A DNA stretch of 64,000 bases from Caprella mutica (Eukaryota > Arthropoda > Malacostraca > Amphipoda > Caprellidae), in NCBI GenBank assembly GCA_947561585.1, contig CANNZV010000874.1, forward strand, positions 186,001 through 250,000, in the 5' to 3' direction. A program made the position numbers and the translations under genes. The notes beneath the pieces were generated by a model. The model saw only the letters and a list, made by a program, of their open reading frames with translations, searched no databases and was not told the DNA's origin. Of the stretch, positions 13,101-22,948 are shown one piece after another. Every line of letters begins with the position of its first letter. The first letter of the stretch is position 1.

Positions 13101-16100
13101 AAAACTTATCACACAATATCTCAATAAACCCAACAGTTCTACCAATTATTTTTTTAATATGACCAACATTTTCGGCGATCACTATCTCGAGTCTACCTCT
13201 GAAGCTCTTTTCTGCGGCACGGAACGTTTCTTGTGGAATTTTGACCCATTGTCGCTCGAGGGACTTCTTCAGAGTTTCCGTACTATCATGAGCTGTAGCG
13301 CACGTTTCCTTTTCCAAGATGGTCCAGAGGGTTCAGGTCCGGCGATGAAGGAGGCCACAATTCCATCCTCCAAAACGCAGGAAAGTGATGCTCACACCAT
13401 CCCTGAGTTTTGTTCGCTGTGTGCGACGGCACACCGTCCTGTTGAAAAGTAAAAGGCCTGTCCTTGAAGTGCTTCTTCATCTCGACTTGTCCTGGAGTCA
13501 AAATATCTCGATATACGATTTTGCGTTAACTTTAGCGCCTTCTTTGACTCAGAGATGACAGCCCAAACCATCACAGAGGCAGACTTTTGGCGACGGAAAA
13601 CAGTCTTTACGGATGGAGTGATTCTGTCAGCACTTTTTGCCAAAATTCTGTCGTTCTGGGAGTTGAATTTGGTCTCCACAGTGAACATTTTCTCATCCGC
13701 AAAGACGATCTCACCAGCCTGCGTTCCATCTTTCATTGCATTCAAAAGAATATTTGATCTGTCCAGCCTCTTCTGTTTCTGCAAGTCCGTAAGCTGTTGC
13801 ATGTTGGTCATTTTGAAGGGGCACAACTTGATGTCTCTTTGACGATGGTCCTCACACTTTTTCGTCGATATCCATACTCTTAGCCATCTTTCTCATGTTT
13901 AGTTTTGGGTTCCTCCTTATCTGCATCCTAATGGCTTTGATTTTTGTTGGAGTGCGTCCAGTGCGAGGTCGTCCACACTTGGGTCGATCACATGTTGTCT
14001 CCAGTTCTTGGTAGCGTTTAACAGCATCCCTAACAGTCGATTTCGGTGCTTTTAACAGCTTTACCATCTCTGGGTTCATCTTCCCCTTATACAAAAGACA
14101 ATGCAAATTAATCAAAATTTAAACCTGGATCATTAAAGTATATGATTATAGGAAGAGAATGAGACATAAATTATTGATATATTTAGTAAATAAATAACAT
14201 CTTTAATTTAAAAAATAAAATTTGATCGGGGACTTTCGGGGGAAATACAGTTATTCACTAAATAGTCTGTTATATTTGTCTTCAAAAGAGGTATCAAATA
14301 TAAGTTTATGAAATTCGAGTGATTAAAATATAAGGAATGACAGATCATAATTTTCCTTTATTCTTATCATATTTAACTGTAATCTATTTCCAGTTAAGTC
14401 CTGATTCTCATCTTGATTGAATCTTCGAAAATATCAATCTGCAATTAATTGTATATATTTATGCCCCAAATGATTTAATACGAGTTTATTATAATCAATA
14501 ACTTTTCTAATAGTAGTGTTAAATTAATTTTGGATGAAGATCTACGGAATAGTAAAACTTTTTTATTTCATGATTGTTGCAGCAAATCATGATCTTTTTT
14601 ATTAATATATATTAATTGTATTTGATTGTAAAACCAAACAAATTTTGAATCCTGTTCATTATAAAATTTAAGTAATAAGATGATTTATTTTGAATTTACC
14701 AAAAATAGTTTTGTATGAATATTTAAAATAGAGTGAGCGGGACGATAAATTTCACTCCACAATCAAGGATGTTATATTTTAGTAGGTCGATATAGAAATA
14801 AATTGCAAGTAATATCGTGTAAGGAAGAAGTTAAAAGAATATCAATCTTATATAACACGAGACACTTTAAATAAATGACAATACATCAATGTACTAAGAC
14901 GTATATACAGGGTGGCGCAAAAAAAAAGGAAACCCATTTTCAAACTTTTTTATTTTACAAACTATTAAAGCTAAAAAAAATTTGAAAACAATATTTTATT
15001 CCTTCACTTTTTTTGCATCTATCTTGAAAATCTGTTAAAGTTAATACAAAAATTGAACATCCTGCACGGAATTAAAAAAAAAGATAATTAAAAATGGCTT
15101 GTGCGATGATGAAATATACGAAAAAAATTGCAATAGGTATAATTCATTTCATATGGATGTAAAAAAATTGAATTATATTATTTTCTGTAACAAGTAAAAA
15201 AAAATTAAAACCTCAATTGTCATTTGAGAATGGATATTTGACATAAAATTGATATCGCTGTTAATTTGTATCTCCTGTTCGAAACCCTTAAAATGCAGCT
15301 TTCAAAATAACAGACTTTTGTTGTGACATGTTATTTAAACATTGAAAGCATTAAACAGATTCAATCTCATTTTGAAAATATCTTTCAGGAAAGATTTTCA
15401 CCAACTATAAAACCATATTGACTTATATTAATAAGTTCAAAACTGAAGAAACCACTTTATTTTGAACAAAAAAACTATTAGGTCGCAGGAGAACAGAACG
15501 AAAAGAAACATTAATCTTATTTATGAACAATTTATAGAGAATTCAAACATATCAATCAGAAGGAATGGATTAAACATCACTGAAGACACATATGACCGAA
15601 TTGTTAAACACGATTTGATATATCATCCTTTCAAGAAGCATGTAAGGCTCGAACTCTTAGAACTAATTTACCGCACAGTCAAATAGTCGATAAACAAAAC
15701 ATTATTTAAATTAAAAATAACATTTTTTTAATTTTTACTGCTATTACCATATGGAAATAAATTATACCTATTATGAAGTCTTTTTGTGTTTTTCGTTCTC
15801 GCGCAAGCTCTTTTTATAAATATTTTTTCAATTCGCTGCAGGATGTTTAATTTTAGTCGTAGGTTTAACAGATTTTCATGAAAGATGCAGAAAATTTATA
15901 CAAAAAAAAAAGTTTTTAGAAAGGTCCTTACTTTAATAGTTTGTAAATTAAACTAATTTGAAAATGGGTTTCCTTTTTTTTGTGCCACCCTGTATATAGA
16001 CATAGTTGATATAATTTTGGCAAGAACTATATCAGCATGTATAATTTTGTAATAAGCTCATAGTCATGGCCGCCTATAATGGGCTTATATTGTACTGGAG

Positions 16101-17500
16101 ATTTTCCTTTATAATTTAATGAAATGTTTGAATATGTAGGATATTGATGGAATGATTAATAATCGAAACAAAATTATGTACTTCTTATGAATGTATCACG
16201 TTAATTAATAATATATGGCGAAAATATAAGACTCGTTTTGCATTCTATATCAATACAAATTATTGCAAGTTATAGACAGGAATATATCCCATAAATATAT
16301 TTAATTTTTCTCTAGAAATATATCTTATTTAAAAAAAAATACATATCCATTCTTCATTCTAATTAAAATGCTCTGTTGGATTGGAAATATTGACGGAACT
16401 CATAAAGCCTAATTAACTTACAAAAACGACATCTATGATGCCAATTACCCTTTACTTAATTATAAATAGAGGGAAATAACTACTTAACGATATTGCGGTT
16501 ATATGCAAATACAAAATTATCAGCGATACTTTGAGAATTCACGAATCTTTTAAGTTAGTACAGACGTCTGACATTGAGGTTCTAATTTGAATAATGCAGT
16601 CCTTTCTATTGGGCAGTATCGAGCTGAGGGAAATTACCTAGAGAGTAAATGTGAGCAGTAAAGAGCTGCTCTAGAGCTTTATCACCCCATATAACTGCCT
16701 GCAATTAGACCTTTACTGCCTACCAACCAAATAAACAAACAATTTAAAATCACCATTAGTTTTTCAGAATTGAGGGGCAAATTTCCTGACAATAAAATGA
16801 TTGTTCGATTGACTTATTCGAATAGTGATAATGGAATTTACTTTATAGAAAAATCCATTAATGATACGAAGATAAAAAGTTTACTCATATTTAATGGGTC
16901 ATCAATTTAGTATATTTTAACGATATCTTAACGATTCTTATATCTTAACGATGCTCTGAATATACAATTATACATATAAGTTGATATACTTCCTGCAACT
17001 TGCATTAATGGAAATATAATCATTGAATTAAAGCTATCACCATCAAATTTGGTTTCGAGTTATTCTAGTCATTTCATAATTGAATTTAACTATATCATTT
17101 TATCAACAGTCATAGATATGAATTTACATACTAAACTGTTAAATATCCGTAAATTACTAATAAAAAATCATGTAGCGTTAAATTATTTATATGTTTTGCA
17201 GTAACTAAAAGAATGAATGTTGCAAATATGAGAAGTAATAATATTTATTTCACAACTCACCCCATATTCCTCTCTGAATCCCACGGAACAGGAGGAGAGT
17301 ACCGGTTCGTCCACATCCTGTCTGTCACTACTTCCCAAAACCTCTTGGCAAGCAGAGTAAAGGGTTACGAACTTTTTCATCAAATCGTCATAATTCGTAA
17401 TGTTTTGCTCTTGCGCCAATGAACTGTTAATGAAATTGCTATCGTGAGGCGAAAAATTCGAAACAAAATGTTCACAGTCTGATAACTCAAAGTCACTCAT
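7009..17500 (-). CDS. FMRFamide/myosuppressin-receptor-like (DMSR-type) GPCR, six exons
   Basis: Coding exons in order are 17261-17500, 12569-12820, 11153-11349, 10888-11065, 10048-10238 and 7009-7198. They join in frame to 415 residues plus TAA. Residues 1-80 form an extracellular N-terminus with NFS, NSS and NIT glycosylation sequons. TM1 is about 85-105 (N98), TM2 about 116-139 with LACVD (D125), and TM3 ends in WRY (180-182) where most rhodopsin-class receptors have DRY. TM4 is about 201-224 and TM5 about 250-280. TM6 carries ELPQG (334-338), and TM7 has NSSVNFFLYY (370-379) in place of NPxxY. As I recall, WRY, the E-[FL]-PQG motif of TM6 and the NSS..N of TM7 are hallmarks of the myosuppressin/FMRFamide receptor group. 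It should sit in the plasma membrane and couple a neuropeptide to a G protein. I see no cysteine at the top of TM3 or in ECL2, so the usual disulfide seems absent. The ligand is not knowable from sequence. Confidence 0.9.
7270..9290. mobile_element. AE5: 2.0-kb arm element in GPCR intron 5
   Basis: Termini are GGGTCTAGG (left) and CCGGATACC (right). Arms iterate words such as CCGAAAACGAATT and TTTGCCGAA: left about 7290-7412, inverse on the right about 9125-9285 (TTCGGCAAATTCG, CGGAGAATTTGG). The shared core lies at 7985-8290. A second block (8388-9290) is also present in AE7. Flanks GACAATATT and GTGTAAATT do not form a convincing duplication, so the copy is old. No transposase ORF. Confidence 0.75.
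10048..10238 (-). CDS. GPCR exon 5: ICL3 and TM6
   Basis: 191 nt between TTGTTCACTGCCAG and GA|GTGAGT. It begins ANLLMNNN (ICL3), followed by KTTTMLLSVLLLFLVVELPQ (TM6). The segment is a close match to the TM6 pattern of DMSR-type receptors, with ELPQG where most class A receptors have CWxP. Confidence 0.9.
10888..11065 (-). CDS. GPCR exon 4: ECL2 end and TM5
   Basis: 178 nt between TTTCTTCCACAG and AAAG|GTAAGT. It encodes TNLTSYYVNFS, with two glycosylation sequons in extracellular loop 2, then the hydrophobic TM5 and the basic tail AKKRK entering intracellular loop 3. The exon is too short for the usual ORF cut-offs and was found by following frame and splice sites. Confidence 0.85.
11153..11349 (-). 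CDS. GPCR exon 3: TM3 end (WRY), TM4
   Basis: 197 nt, ending in phase 2. The acceptor is TTCTATTGCAG. It encodes THTVSICLAITLAVWRYIAI and a TM4 ending APNLFLYEI. The donor used here, CAG|GTTGGA, is weak but is the only nearby site that keeps frame with exon 4. Reading on hits a stop at 11113-11115. The exact 3' edge is therefore less sure than the rest. Confidence 0.85.
12569..12820 (-). CDS. GPCR exon 2: TM1, TM2, start of TM3
   Basis: Eighty-four codons, phase 0 at both ends. The acceptor is TTTTTCTTCAG and the donor is CAG|GTGAGT. It encodes HGYIALIICIFG (TM1), the ILTR loop motif, NTILTGLACVD (TM2) and YIMFHAYFTQ, which continues directly into exon 3. The ATG at 12839-12841 is inside the intron, so it is not the start. 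Confidence 0.9.
13031..14250 (-). mobile_element. maT-like (DD37D) Tc1/mariner element in GPCR intron 1
   Basis: About 1.2 kb with inverted ends that share GAAAGTCCCCGATCA (left about 13043-13058, right about 14222-14236). The last ~12 bp at each end have diverged, so the exact TA duplication is uncertain. It contains a broken transposase on the minus strand, opposite to nothing else but within the receptor intron and in the same orientation as the receptor. Confidence 0.85.
13050..14115 (-). pseudogene. maT-type mariner transposase, frameshifted
   Basis: Three frames carry successive parts. An N-terminal helix-turn-helix with the GRPRTGR linker lies at 13852-14115. The first catalytic aspartate, in VFADEKMF, lies at 13392-13826. 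FQQDG and PPSSPDLNPLD lie at 13286-13501. The second and third aspartates are 37 residues apart, which is the DD37D spacing of the maT group. Frame changes between the blocks, and a non-colinear end after MVWAVIS, show that the gene is dead. The distal part (about 13050-13300) is recognisable only loosely. Confidence 0.88.
14908..15993. mobile_element. mariner-like element with long (~250-bp) TIRs
   Basis: 1086 bp flanked by TA (14906-14907 and 15994-15995). The ends are CAGGGTGGCGCAAAA and its inverse, TTTTGTGCCACCCTG. The inverted similarity continues inward for about 250 bp (14908-15162 against 15750-15993), with shared blocks such as ACAAACTATTAAAG and AACATCCTGCA. Only a small transposase relic lies in the middle. 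It sits in GPCR intron 1. Confidence 0.9.
15462..15686 (+). pseudogene. transposase helix-turn-helix remnant
   Basis: A 74-residue open segment has SIRRNGLNITEDTYDRIV followed by HPFKKHVRLELL. This is the layout of the second helix-turn-helix of mariner-type transposases (resistant/arginine-rich turn, then L-x-x-HPYKxQxxxEL). The catalytic domain is missing. It lies centrally inside the long-TIR element and is probably the last trace of its gene. Confidence 0.55.
15996..17260. other. rest of GPCR intron 1
   Basis: AT-rich intron sequence with no further ORF or transposon end that I recognise. The intron as a whole is 4.4 kb (12821-17260) and holds both mariner elements. Confidence 0.6.
17261..17500 (-). 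CDS. GPCR exon 1: start and extracellular N-terminus
   Basis: Eighty codons from the ATG at 17498-17500, which is preceded by an A-rich context (TTAAAAATG). The exon ends in GGG followed by a strong donor, GTGAGT, at 17260 downwards. Exon phase 0 matches exon 2. The residues are hydrophilic with three N-glycosylation sequons and no obvious signal peptide, as is common in this receptor class. A further upstream non-coding exon cannot be excluded. Confidence 0.8.
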
Positions 17501-19129
17501 TTTTAACTCTTATATAATATTTTCAAAAGAGAACACAGTGACACATTTTGTAGATTTAAAATTCATTATTTCTGAGAATTATCATCTGAAAAGGAGGAAG
17601 ATATTAGATATTATTTATAGACGCAGAAGTCACATCTGAATAACACAGAAGCCAACCTTACAGTGTGAAATGATCAACAAAAGTAGAGTGAATTTACTTG
17701 TGAGAAGATTAAATGTTTACTCAGCCTCAAATTCAGTTCTTAAAATATTTATCTTTCCGTTTGTTAGATGTTTTTCGTAATATTTAGTTGAATGAAGTAA
17801 TATTTAGAATGGAATCATAACTCTATATTTTATACATATTATTTTACACATATGAATATTGAATATTATAAATTATAATAAGGAACAATTAATTTGAATG
17901 ATGTCAATCAAATGACGCTCAGTCAAAGAAAATATTGTAATGCTTGTAAATATTTTAAAATTGGTCTGTGTGCGTATATTAAACATGAGATTTTTTATAT
18001 TTTAAGATAATAGGAAATTTCGATCTGACGGATAAGCTTAACGCAGTGATTCTTATCTCTAATCATTAAAACGATTCACTTCACTGATAGTAAATTGTTA
18101 AATCTTTTCTCTGATAGTACTTCCTACTTTTGTTTTGTTATATATGCAATGATAATACAGAATTTAATTAAATGAGTTATTTCAATATAAAGTATTCCCA
18201 ACTTTAATAATATAGTAAATTTACACTTGGAGTTTTCGATGGACCAGTTTTCTCTTCTTTCGCAGGCATTCTATGAATATTTCAAGTAAAACATATTTTT
18301 GTATCATGAGGATGAAGTGCGAGATGAGAAAAACAACCCGAGATCCAAGTTACCTGGATTAGATTAAACTGCAAATTATTAAATTAACTTATATATACAG
18401 TAACCTATATAATGTATATAAACTGGACCGGTTAAAGTACTGTACAATGTACCTTTAGTGCGGATATTTGTTTATTCCTTATTTAATGTAATTGCATTAC
18501 CTCCTATTATAGAAATTAATTCATTATGAAATCAAAAATAAATTTTTTTGCAAAAGCGTACTGAGATAAACTGAATAACTATGTTTGAAATATATTTATA
18601 TTGTGGAAGTATTCGATTTAAGCATATACAATCATATAAAAAGATTCAATTCTATTACGCAATTTCACATTTAAATTCTATATTATCCTCATCGGATTAT
18701 AATTTCTATGCTACCTCTGCCCAGACAAGAAGAATTTATTTCATGAATATTCTTTTAGTATCCAAGGAATAAATCCTTATTCCCTGGGTGAATACATCGC
18801 ATTAACTTAGTAATCTCGCCGATCAAAATATGGAATGTGATTTCATTCAATCGAAACTCTATACAAAATTCCTTTCCTTTTCTTACCTTGAAACCGACTG
18901 CTTCTCTCGAAAAATACGAGCAGATTCTAATAGGCAGTGGGAATTTTCATCGTAAACATAATATTCTAATCAAGAGAACATTAAAATCAAAATTCCAATT
19001 CAACGAGACTGTGAACCAAGCACTTAATTGAGTCACAAAAACTGTTGAAAATATTTTATTTTGTAATTTTGAGTATATATGATATACAGTAAAAATATAT
19101 TAAGCAATATGATATTAGGTATAACTAGA
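17501..19129. other. 5' flank of the GPCR gene, no gene seen
   Basis: Upstream region on the minus strand. A TATATAAG stretch lies about 10-20 nt above the ATG, too close to be a conventional TATA box for this start, so a promoter cannot be placed. The two short plus-strand ORFs (18581-18772, 18837-19031) have no recognisable domain. Confidence 0.5.
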
Positions 19130-19310
19130 TGACGGTCACTCACAGAGCGCAAACATACGCCGCCGCTTATAAATGACATGACCTGTAACCAGACCATCCC
19201 AAAAACTTACCAGATGGTTCTTGGACATTGACCACTCGTCCCACCAGATTCCAAGCAATTTGGTTGATGTGTTTTTGAGTTTTGTGGGTAATAAAATGAT
19301 AAATAAATAA
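19130..19310. repeat. LINE/SINE-like 3'-tail repeat fragment
   Basis: Contains CAAACATACGCCGCCGCTT, CATTGACC, CAAGCAATTTGGTTGATGTG and TTTTTGAGTTTTGTGGG, and ends in AAATAAATAAATG. The larger repeat at 29395-29870 has the same ordered motifs (GCCTCCGCTT, GACCTTGACC, GCAATTTGGTTGAATA, TTTTTGAGTTAT). Tails of this wording are widespread at the 3' ends of invertebrate non-LTR elements. Confidence 0.5.
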
Positions 19311-19490
19311 ATGCTGCCTAAAATATAACCTTAAACAATCTTTGGATATATTACTAAAAGAATCAAATCTTGAGGTCATTAATTATGTTGATCAGAACAT
19401 GGTCATCATTGTATTTTACGTTTGGTCATATACGATTGAATGCTGCTTTTTTTATTTCTTCTTCAATACTGTTATTTTTGTTGTGCGGAC

Positions 19491-20125
19491 AGAGTATCGA
19501 AAGACAGAGTATCGAAAGACAGAGTATCGAAAGACAGAGTATCGAAAGACAGAGTATCGAAAGACAGAGTATCGAAAGACAAAGTATCGAAAGACAAAGT
19601 ATAGAAAGACAAAGCATCGAAAGACAAAGTATCGAAAGACAGAGTATCGAAAGACAGAGTGTCGAAAGACAGAGTATCGAAAGACAAAGTATTGAAAGAC
19701 AGAGTATCGAAAGACAAAGTATCGAAAGACAGAGTATCGAAAGACAAAGCATCGAAAGACAAAGTATAGAAAGACAAAGCATCGAAAGACAAAGTATCGA
19801 AAGACAGAGTATCGAAAGACAGAGTGTCGAAAGACAGAGTATCGAAAGACAAAGTATCAAAAGACAAAGTATCGAAAGACAAAGTATCGAAAGACAGAGT
19901 ATCGAAAGACAGAGTATCGAAAGACAAAGTATCGAAAGACAAAGTATAGAAAGACAAAGCATCGAAAGACAAAGTATCGAAAAGCAGAGTATCGAAAGAC
20001 AAAGTATCGCAAGACAAAGTATCGCAAGACAAAGTATCAAAGGACAAAGTATCGAAAGACAAAGTACAGAAGGATAAAGTAAAGAAAGACCAAATATAGA
20101 AAATGAAAGTATAGAAAGACAAAAA
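19491..20125. repeat. 15-bp minisatellite, about 42 copies
   Basis: Unit GTATCGAAAGACAGA, with A/G variation at GACAGA/GACAAA. Because 15 is divisible by 3 and the unit has few stops, reading frames over 200 codons appear on both strands (for example an SIERQ repeat forward, LCLSI reverse). I see no start context, splice signal or flanking domain, so I do not call a gene. Confidence 0.95.
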
Positions 20126-20211
20126 TAGAAGGACATATACTACGTATATAGCATAGAATGAAAAATGTATAAAAAATTTGAGGCCGTGCCTCCCTAGCGT
20201 GATTGAATAAA

Positions 20212-20871
20212 GACAAAATGAGCCAACTTATAATTGGGCCCAAGAGAATTCAGCCCCACGAAAATATTTTTTGGGCCCATGATAATTGAGCACATAAAAA
20301 AATTGTTACAACATGCTTCCCTTTTTTGTGCAATCTGGATTCTCAGTATTAGTACGTTGAAAATGATTTTAAACGAAAGCTTGCTCTCTAATCTCGCTCT
20401 GAATTGAAAATAGTAGGGTGACGATATTGAGTTGTGATGTGCATCGCTCGATCTGTACCACTCTTCAATTGCGTTATTGGTACGATGCAGATCTTCCATG
20501 ACACGGCTGAAGAAACTCCACACACATGAAGCACTAAGTAAAAGTTTAATATTATGCATGCAGTGTTCTTTTATATAAAGACAAAATCTTAATTCTACGG
20601 GTTGTAACCGAGTCCACTTTCATCAGAGTCTAAGGTATCAACTTAATTTGCGACTGTATAAACAAAGTAAAGCTTCTCTTTAGTGTCTGCTGTAACCATT
20701 TCATTAATGTGATCAATAGTAACCCTGGGCCCAAATTTCTTGGGGATCAATTGTACTAGGCTCAATTGTATTGGGCCCAATTTCCACGGGCCCAAATGTC
20801 TTTGGTTCAATTTTTGGCTAGTACAATTGTCGGGACCCAATTGACTTGGGCCCAACTGTTGGTCAATGGAC
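20212..20871. mobile_element. AE6: arm element, word GGGCCCAATTG, with MULE remnant
   Basis: The left arm (20212-20300) has AATTGGGCCCAAG and TTTTTTGGGCCCATG. The right arm (about 20728-20871) has the inverse, with repeated TTGGGCCCAA, TCAATTGTA and GGGACCCAATTG. The outermost GACAAAATGAGCCAACTT pairs with the inverse AACTGTTGGTCAATGGAC. No clean 9-bp duplication. It encloses a decayed MULE-type transposase segment on the minus strand. Confidence 0.7.
20400..20559 (-). pseudogene. MULE (Mutator-like) transposase C-terminal remnant
   Basis: The minus-strand ORF from 20559 begins near VWSFFSRVMEDLHRTNNAIE and continues EWYRSS. This resembles the W-N-V-Y-x-R-V-x-x-x-L-P-RTNN-x-x-EGWH segment found after the catalytic core in invertebrate MULE transposases. 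The G of EGWH is E here and the H is Y. Following residues lose the pattern and run into the left arm, so only this piece survives. Recognition rests on the RTNN motif and its spacing. Confidence 0.6.
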
Positions 20872-20904
20872 AATATTCATACTTCAAATTATGTATAACT
20901 AATG

Positions 20905-21686
20905 TATTATGACTGCACTCACGGATGGACGAGGAAAATGAAGAGGTGATACTAAATGCAGCCTACGAACCTACCTAACACAAAAGTCTAATAACGCTAG
21001 AGCTATTCTCTTAAACTGAAAGTAGCATTCATTTATTTTTAGTTTACACAGCACCTTTTTCTCGTGTATTTATAGCCCAACCCTATATATATTTGTAATA
21101 TGCTTTTGTAATGTTTTACTAATTTGTCATTTGTCATCATGAGTAGAGATGCACCGACAGTACTGTTATCGGAAAAATATCTGAAAGTATCGGCATTTTT
21201 GTGAGAATCTGGGAAATCCCAAGAAATAGTATAAAATTTATCGATATCAATTACATGTCCATGTTAGGTACCTACATACATAGTATCCCATAGTATATTA
21301 ATAGCACATATATTAACCAATATACGATTTTCAAAAAGCTGACTAACTGATACTGACTGGATGAAGCTTGAATGTTTTTTTTTTATATAAAAGCAAAGAC
21401 AAAGAATCAATCAGTGATACAAAGATTAACAATTACAATGATTAACGAAGAGATCGAATATAGGATGAATTAGTGTAACTAAATTTTATGATTTCGTTAT
21501 TTTGTTTCTTTTCCGAAACTTTTGTGTAATTTTAAAAATCGTTTTAGCTAAATGACTTTCGGTAAAACTTCACTTCGGCGAATCCGTTTTCGACAAATTT
21601 GTGTTTTGGCAAACTCGTATTCGAAGAATCTGATTCCGCGAATTAGGGTTCGGCAAATTAGTTTTCGGCCAACCCACCGGGTATAC
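20905..21686. mobile_element. AE7: 5'-truncated relative of AE5
   Basis: 20911-20995 matches the shared core (GACTGCACTCACGG, GAGGAAAATGAAGAGGTGAT). 21240-21330 matches AE5 8388-8480 (ATCGATATCAATTACAT, CCATG, GGTACC). 21550-21686 matches the AE5 right arm (CTTCGGCGAATC, GTTCGGCAAATTAG, TTTTCGGCCAA). It ends CCGGGTATAC. The left arm is missing, and AE6 abuts on that side. Confidence 0.7.
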
Positions 21687-21772
21687 ACTAGGCGCAAAAA
21701 TGTGCACGATACCGCACCACACATTGAAAACTGGCTGATGTTGCACCTTCTCGTGAACTTTTTTGTGTCTAA

Positions 21773-21979
21773 GGCCCATTCTATACTAGCAGATAGAACG
21801 CTGCGTTTTCACCGTCCAGTTTATGCCTATTTAATTAATCACGGTTAAATGAATGGAAAGCAAATTTACAGTCTGTTCTAGCGTTTCTACCGCCTTCCAT
21901 CCATTTAACAGTGATTAATATAAGAGATATAAACTGGGAGGTGAATTCGCGTCGTTTTATCTGCTAGTAAAGAGTGGGT
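21773..21979. mobile_element. palindromic MITE flanked by TAA
   Basis: 207 bp, almost entirely two inverted arms of about 90 bp. The left end GGCCCATTCTATACTAGC pairs with the right end, whose inverse reads ACCCACTCTTTACTAGC. Both continue CAGATAAAAC..CAGTTTAT..TTAAATG. It is flanked by TAA on both sides, which would suit a PIF/Harbinger-type origin. Superfamily assignment is tentative. Confidence 0.7.
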
Positions 21980-21982
21980 TAA

Positions 21983-22730
21983 GTGACTATTGACAGTAGG
22001 CATTATATAGTGCGTGATGCTGCACTTCTAGTAGCAATCTTACACTGAATAAGATGATATGTTCTTGTAGTAAAAAATTGCAATGTACTTTCCAGTTTGC
22101 CGTGGGATTGTCTTCAGTTTCTTTATCAATGGGAAATAGGTAAAAAGTATTCTTTCTAAATAATTGCAACAGGTCAAACTTAATAAACAGAAATTAATTG
22201 ACTTAATAATTATTTCAAAATTTCGAATAATAATTGTTTCTCATAATTTTTTATCTTAATTTATTTTACTGAAATTAGTCTTAAATCAATAATTTATTTT
22301 GTGATTTGTTTTTTAAGGGAGGGCAATTTTAATGTACATAATAAAGAACTGCATAAATTTATTTCTTGAATAATTTTTAATTTCAATTGAAAATATTTTA
22401 TTAATAATTATGTTCAACATATTAAATTCTGGCTGTTTACAAGTTTACATTATAGCTATAAATGTTAATAAATTATTGTACATCAAAGTACGGATTCCTC
22501 TTTAGATAAACAACACTATTCATTAAGAAATAATGACACGATAGTCTAATTGGTTGCATGCTGGAAATCCAATTAGAATTAAAGCAAGTGATAACAAAAT
22601 GTTTACGTTGCTGTTAGAAAAAAAAGAAATACATTCAATATTGAAAATGAGTTAGTTTAAATGGGTACAGTCACTTAAAGCGTCCTCGTTCAATTTCTAA
22701 AATCGGTACGTCGGTGAAAAAAAGCGATTG
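21983..22730. other. AT-rich interval, no gene seen
   Basis: Only short random ORFs. No terminal repeats or arrays recognised. Confidence 0.55.
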
Positions 22731-22740
22731 TTATATAAGG
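22731..22740 (+). promoter_or_regulatory. possible TATA box
   Basis: TTATATAAGG lies 41-50 nt upstream of the ATG of the 55-codon signal-peptide-like ORF. Spacing would put transcription start near 22765. In a sequence this AT-rich the motif alone is weak evidence. Confidence 0.25.
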
Positions 22741-22780
22741 TATATTCTGTATATATTCTTCCATTTGGAGAATTCAATTG

Positions 22781-22948
22781 ATGTTTAAAATGGTAATGTT
22801 CTGTTTACTGGCCATTGCGTTAACCATCACTACCAATATATATAGTCCAATAATTGAGAGCAAGTTTTCGAACATGTTGGGTGAGAGAAAAATAATAAAT
22901 TTGAACGAGAAAGCTATCGACAAAGATCTGAAGATGTTAGAATATTGA
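22781..22948 (+). CDS. hypothetical small secreted-type ORF (or exon 1)
   Basis: 55 codons from ATG to TGA. The first ~22 residues (MFKMVMFCLLAIALTITT) have the basic, hydrophobic, polar layout of a signal peptide. The rest is charged. The ORF may be longer through splicing: a GG|GTGAGA donor-like site follows codon 33 (22881). I do not recognise the family. Downstream coding-like segments in other frames suggest that it is the start of a larger or decayed gene. Confidence 0.35.
   Translation: MFKMVMFCLLAIALTITTNIYSPIIESKFSNMLGERKIINLNEKAIDKDLKMLEY

Noticed and set aside
17213..17422. Plus-strand ORF of 69 codons
   Set aside because: Antisense to GPCR exon 1, with no independent support.
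19426..20136. Long repeat-protein ORFs on both strands (up to 236 codons)
   Set aside because: Produced by a 15-bp tandem array in which several frames are open at once. No flanking domain, splice signal or start context.
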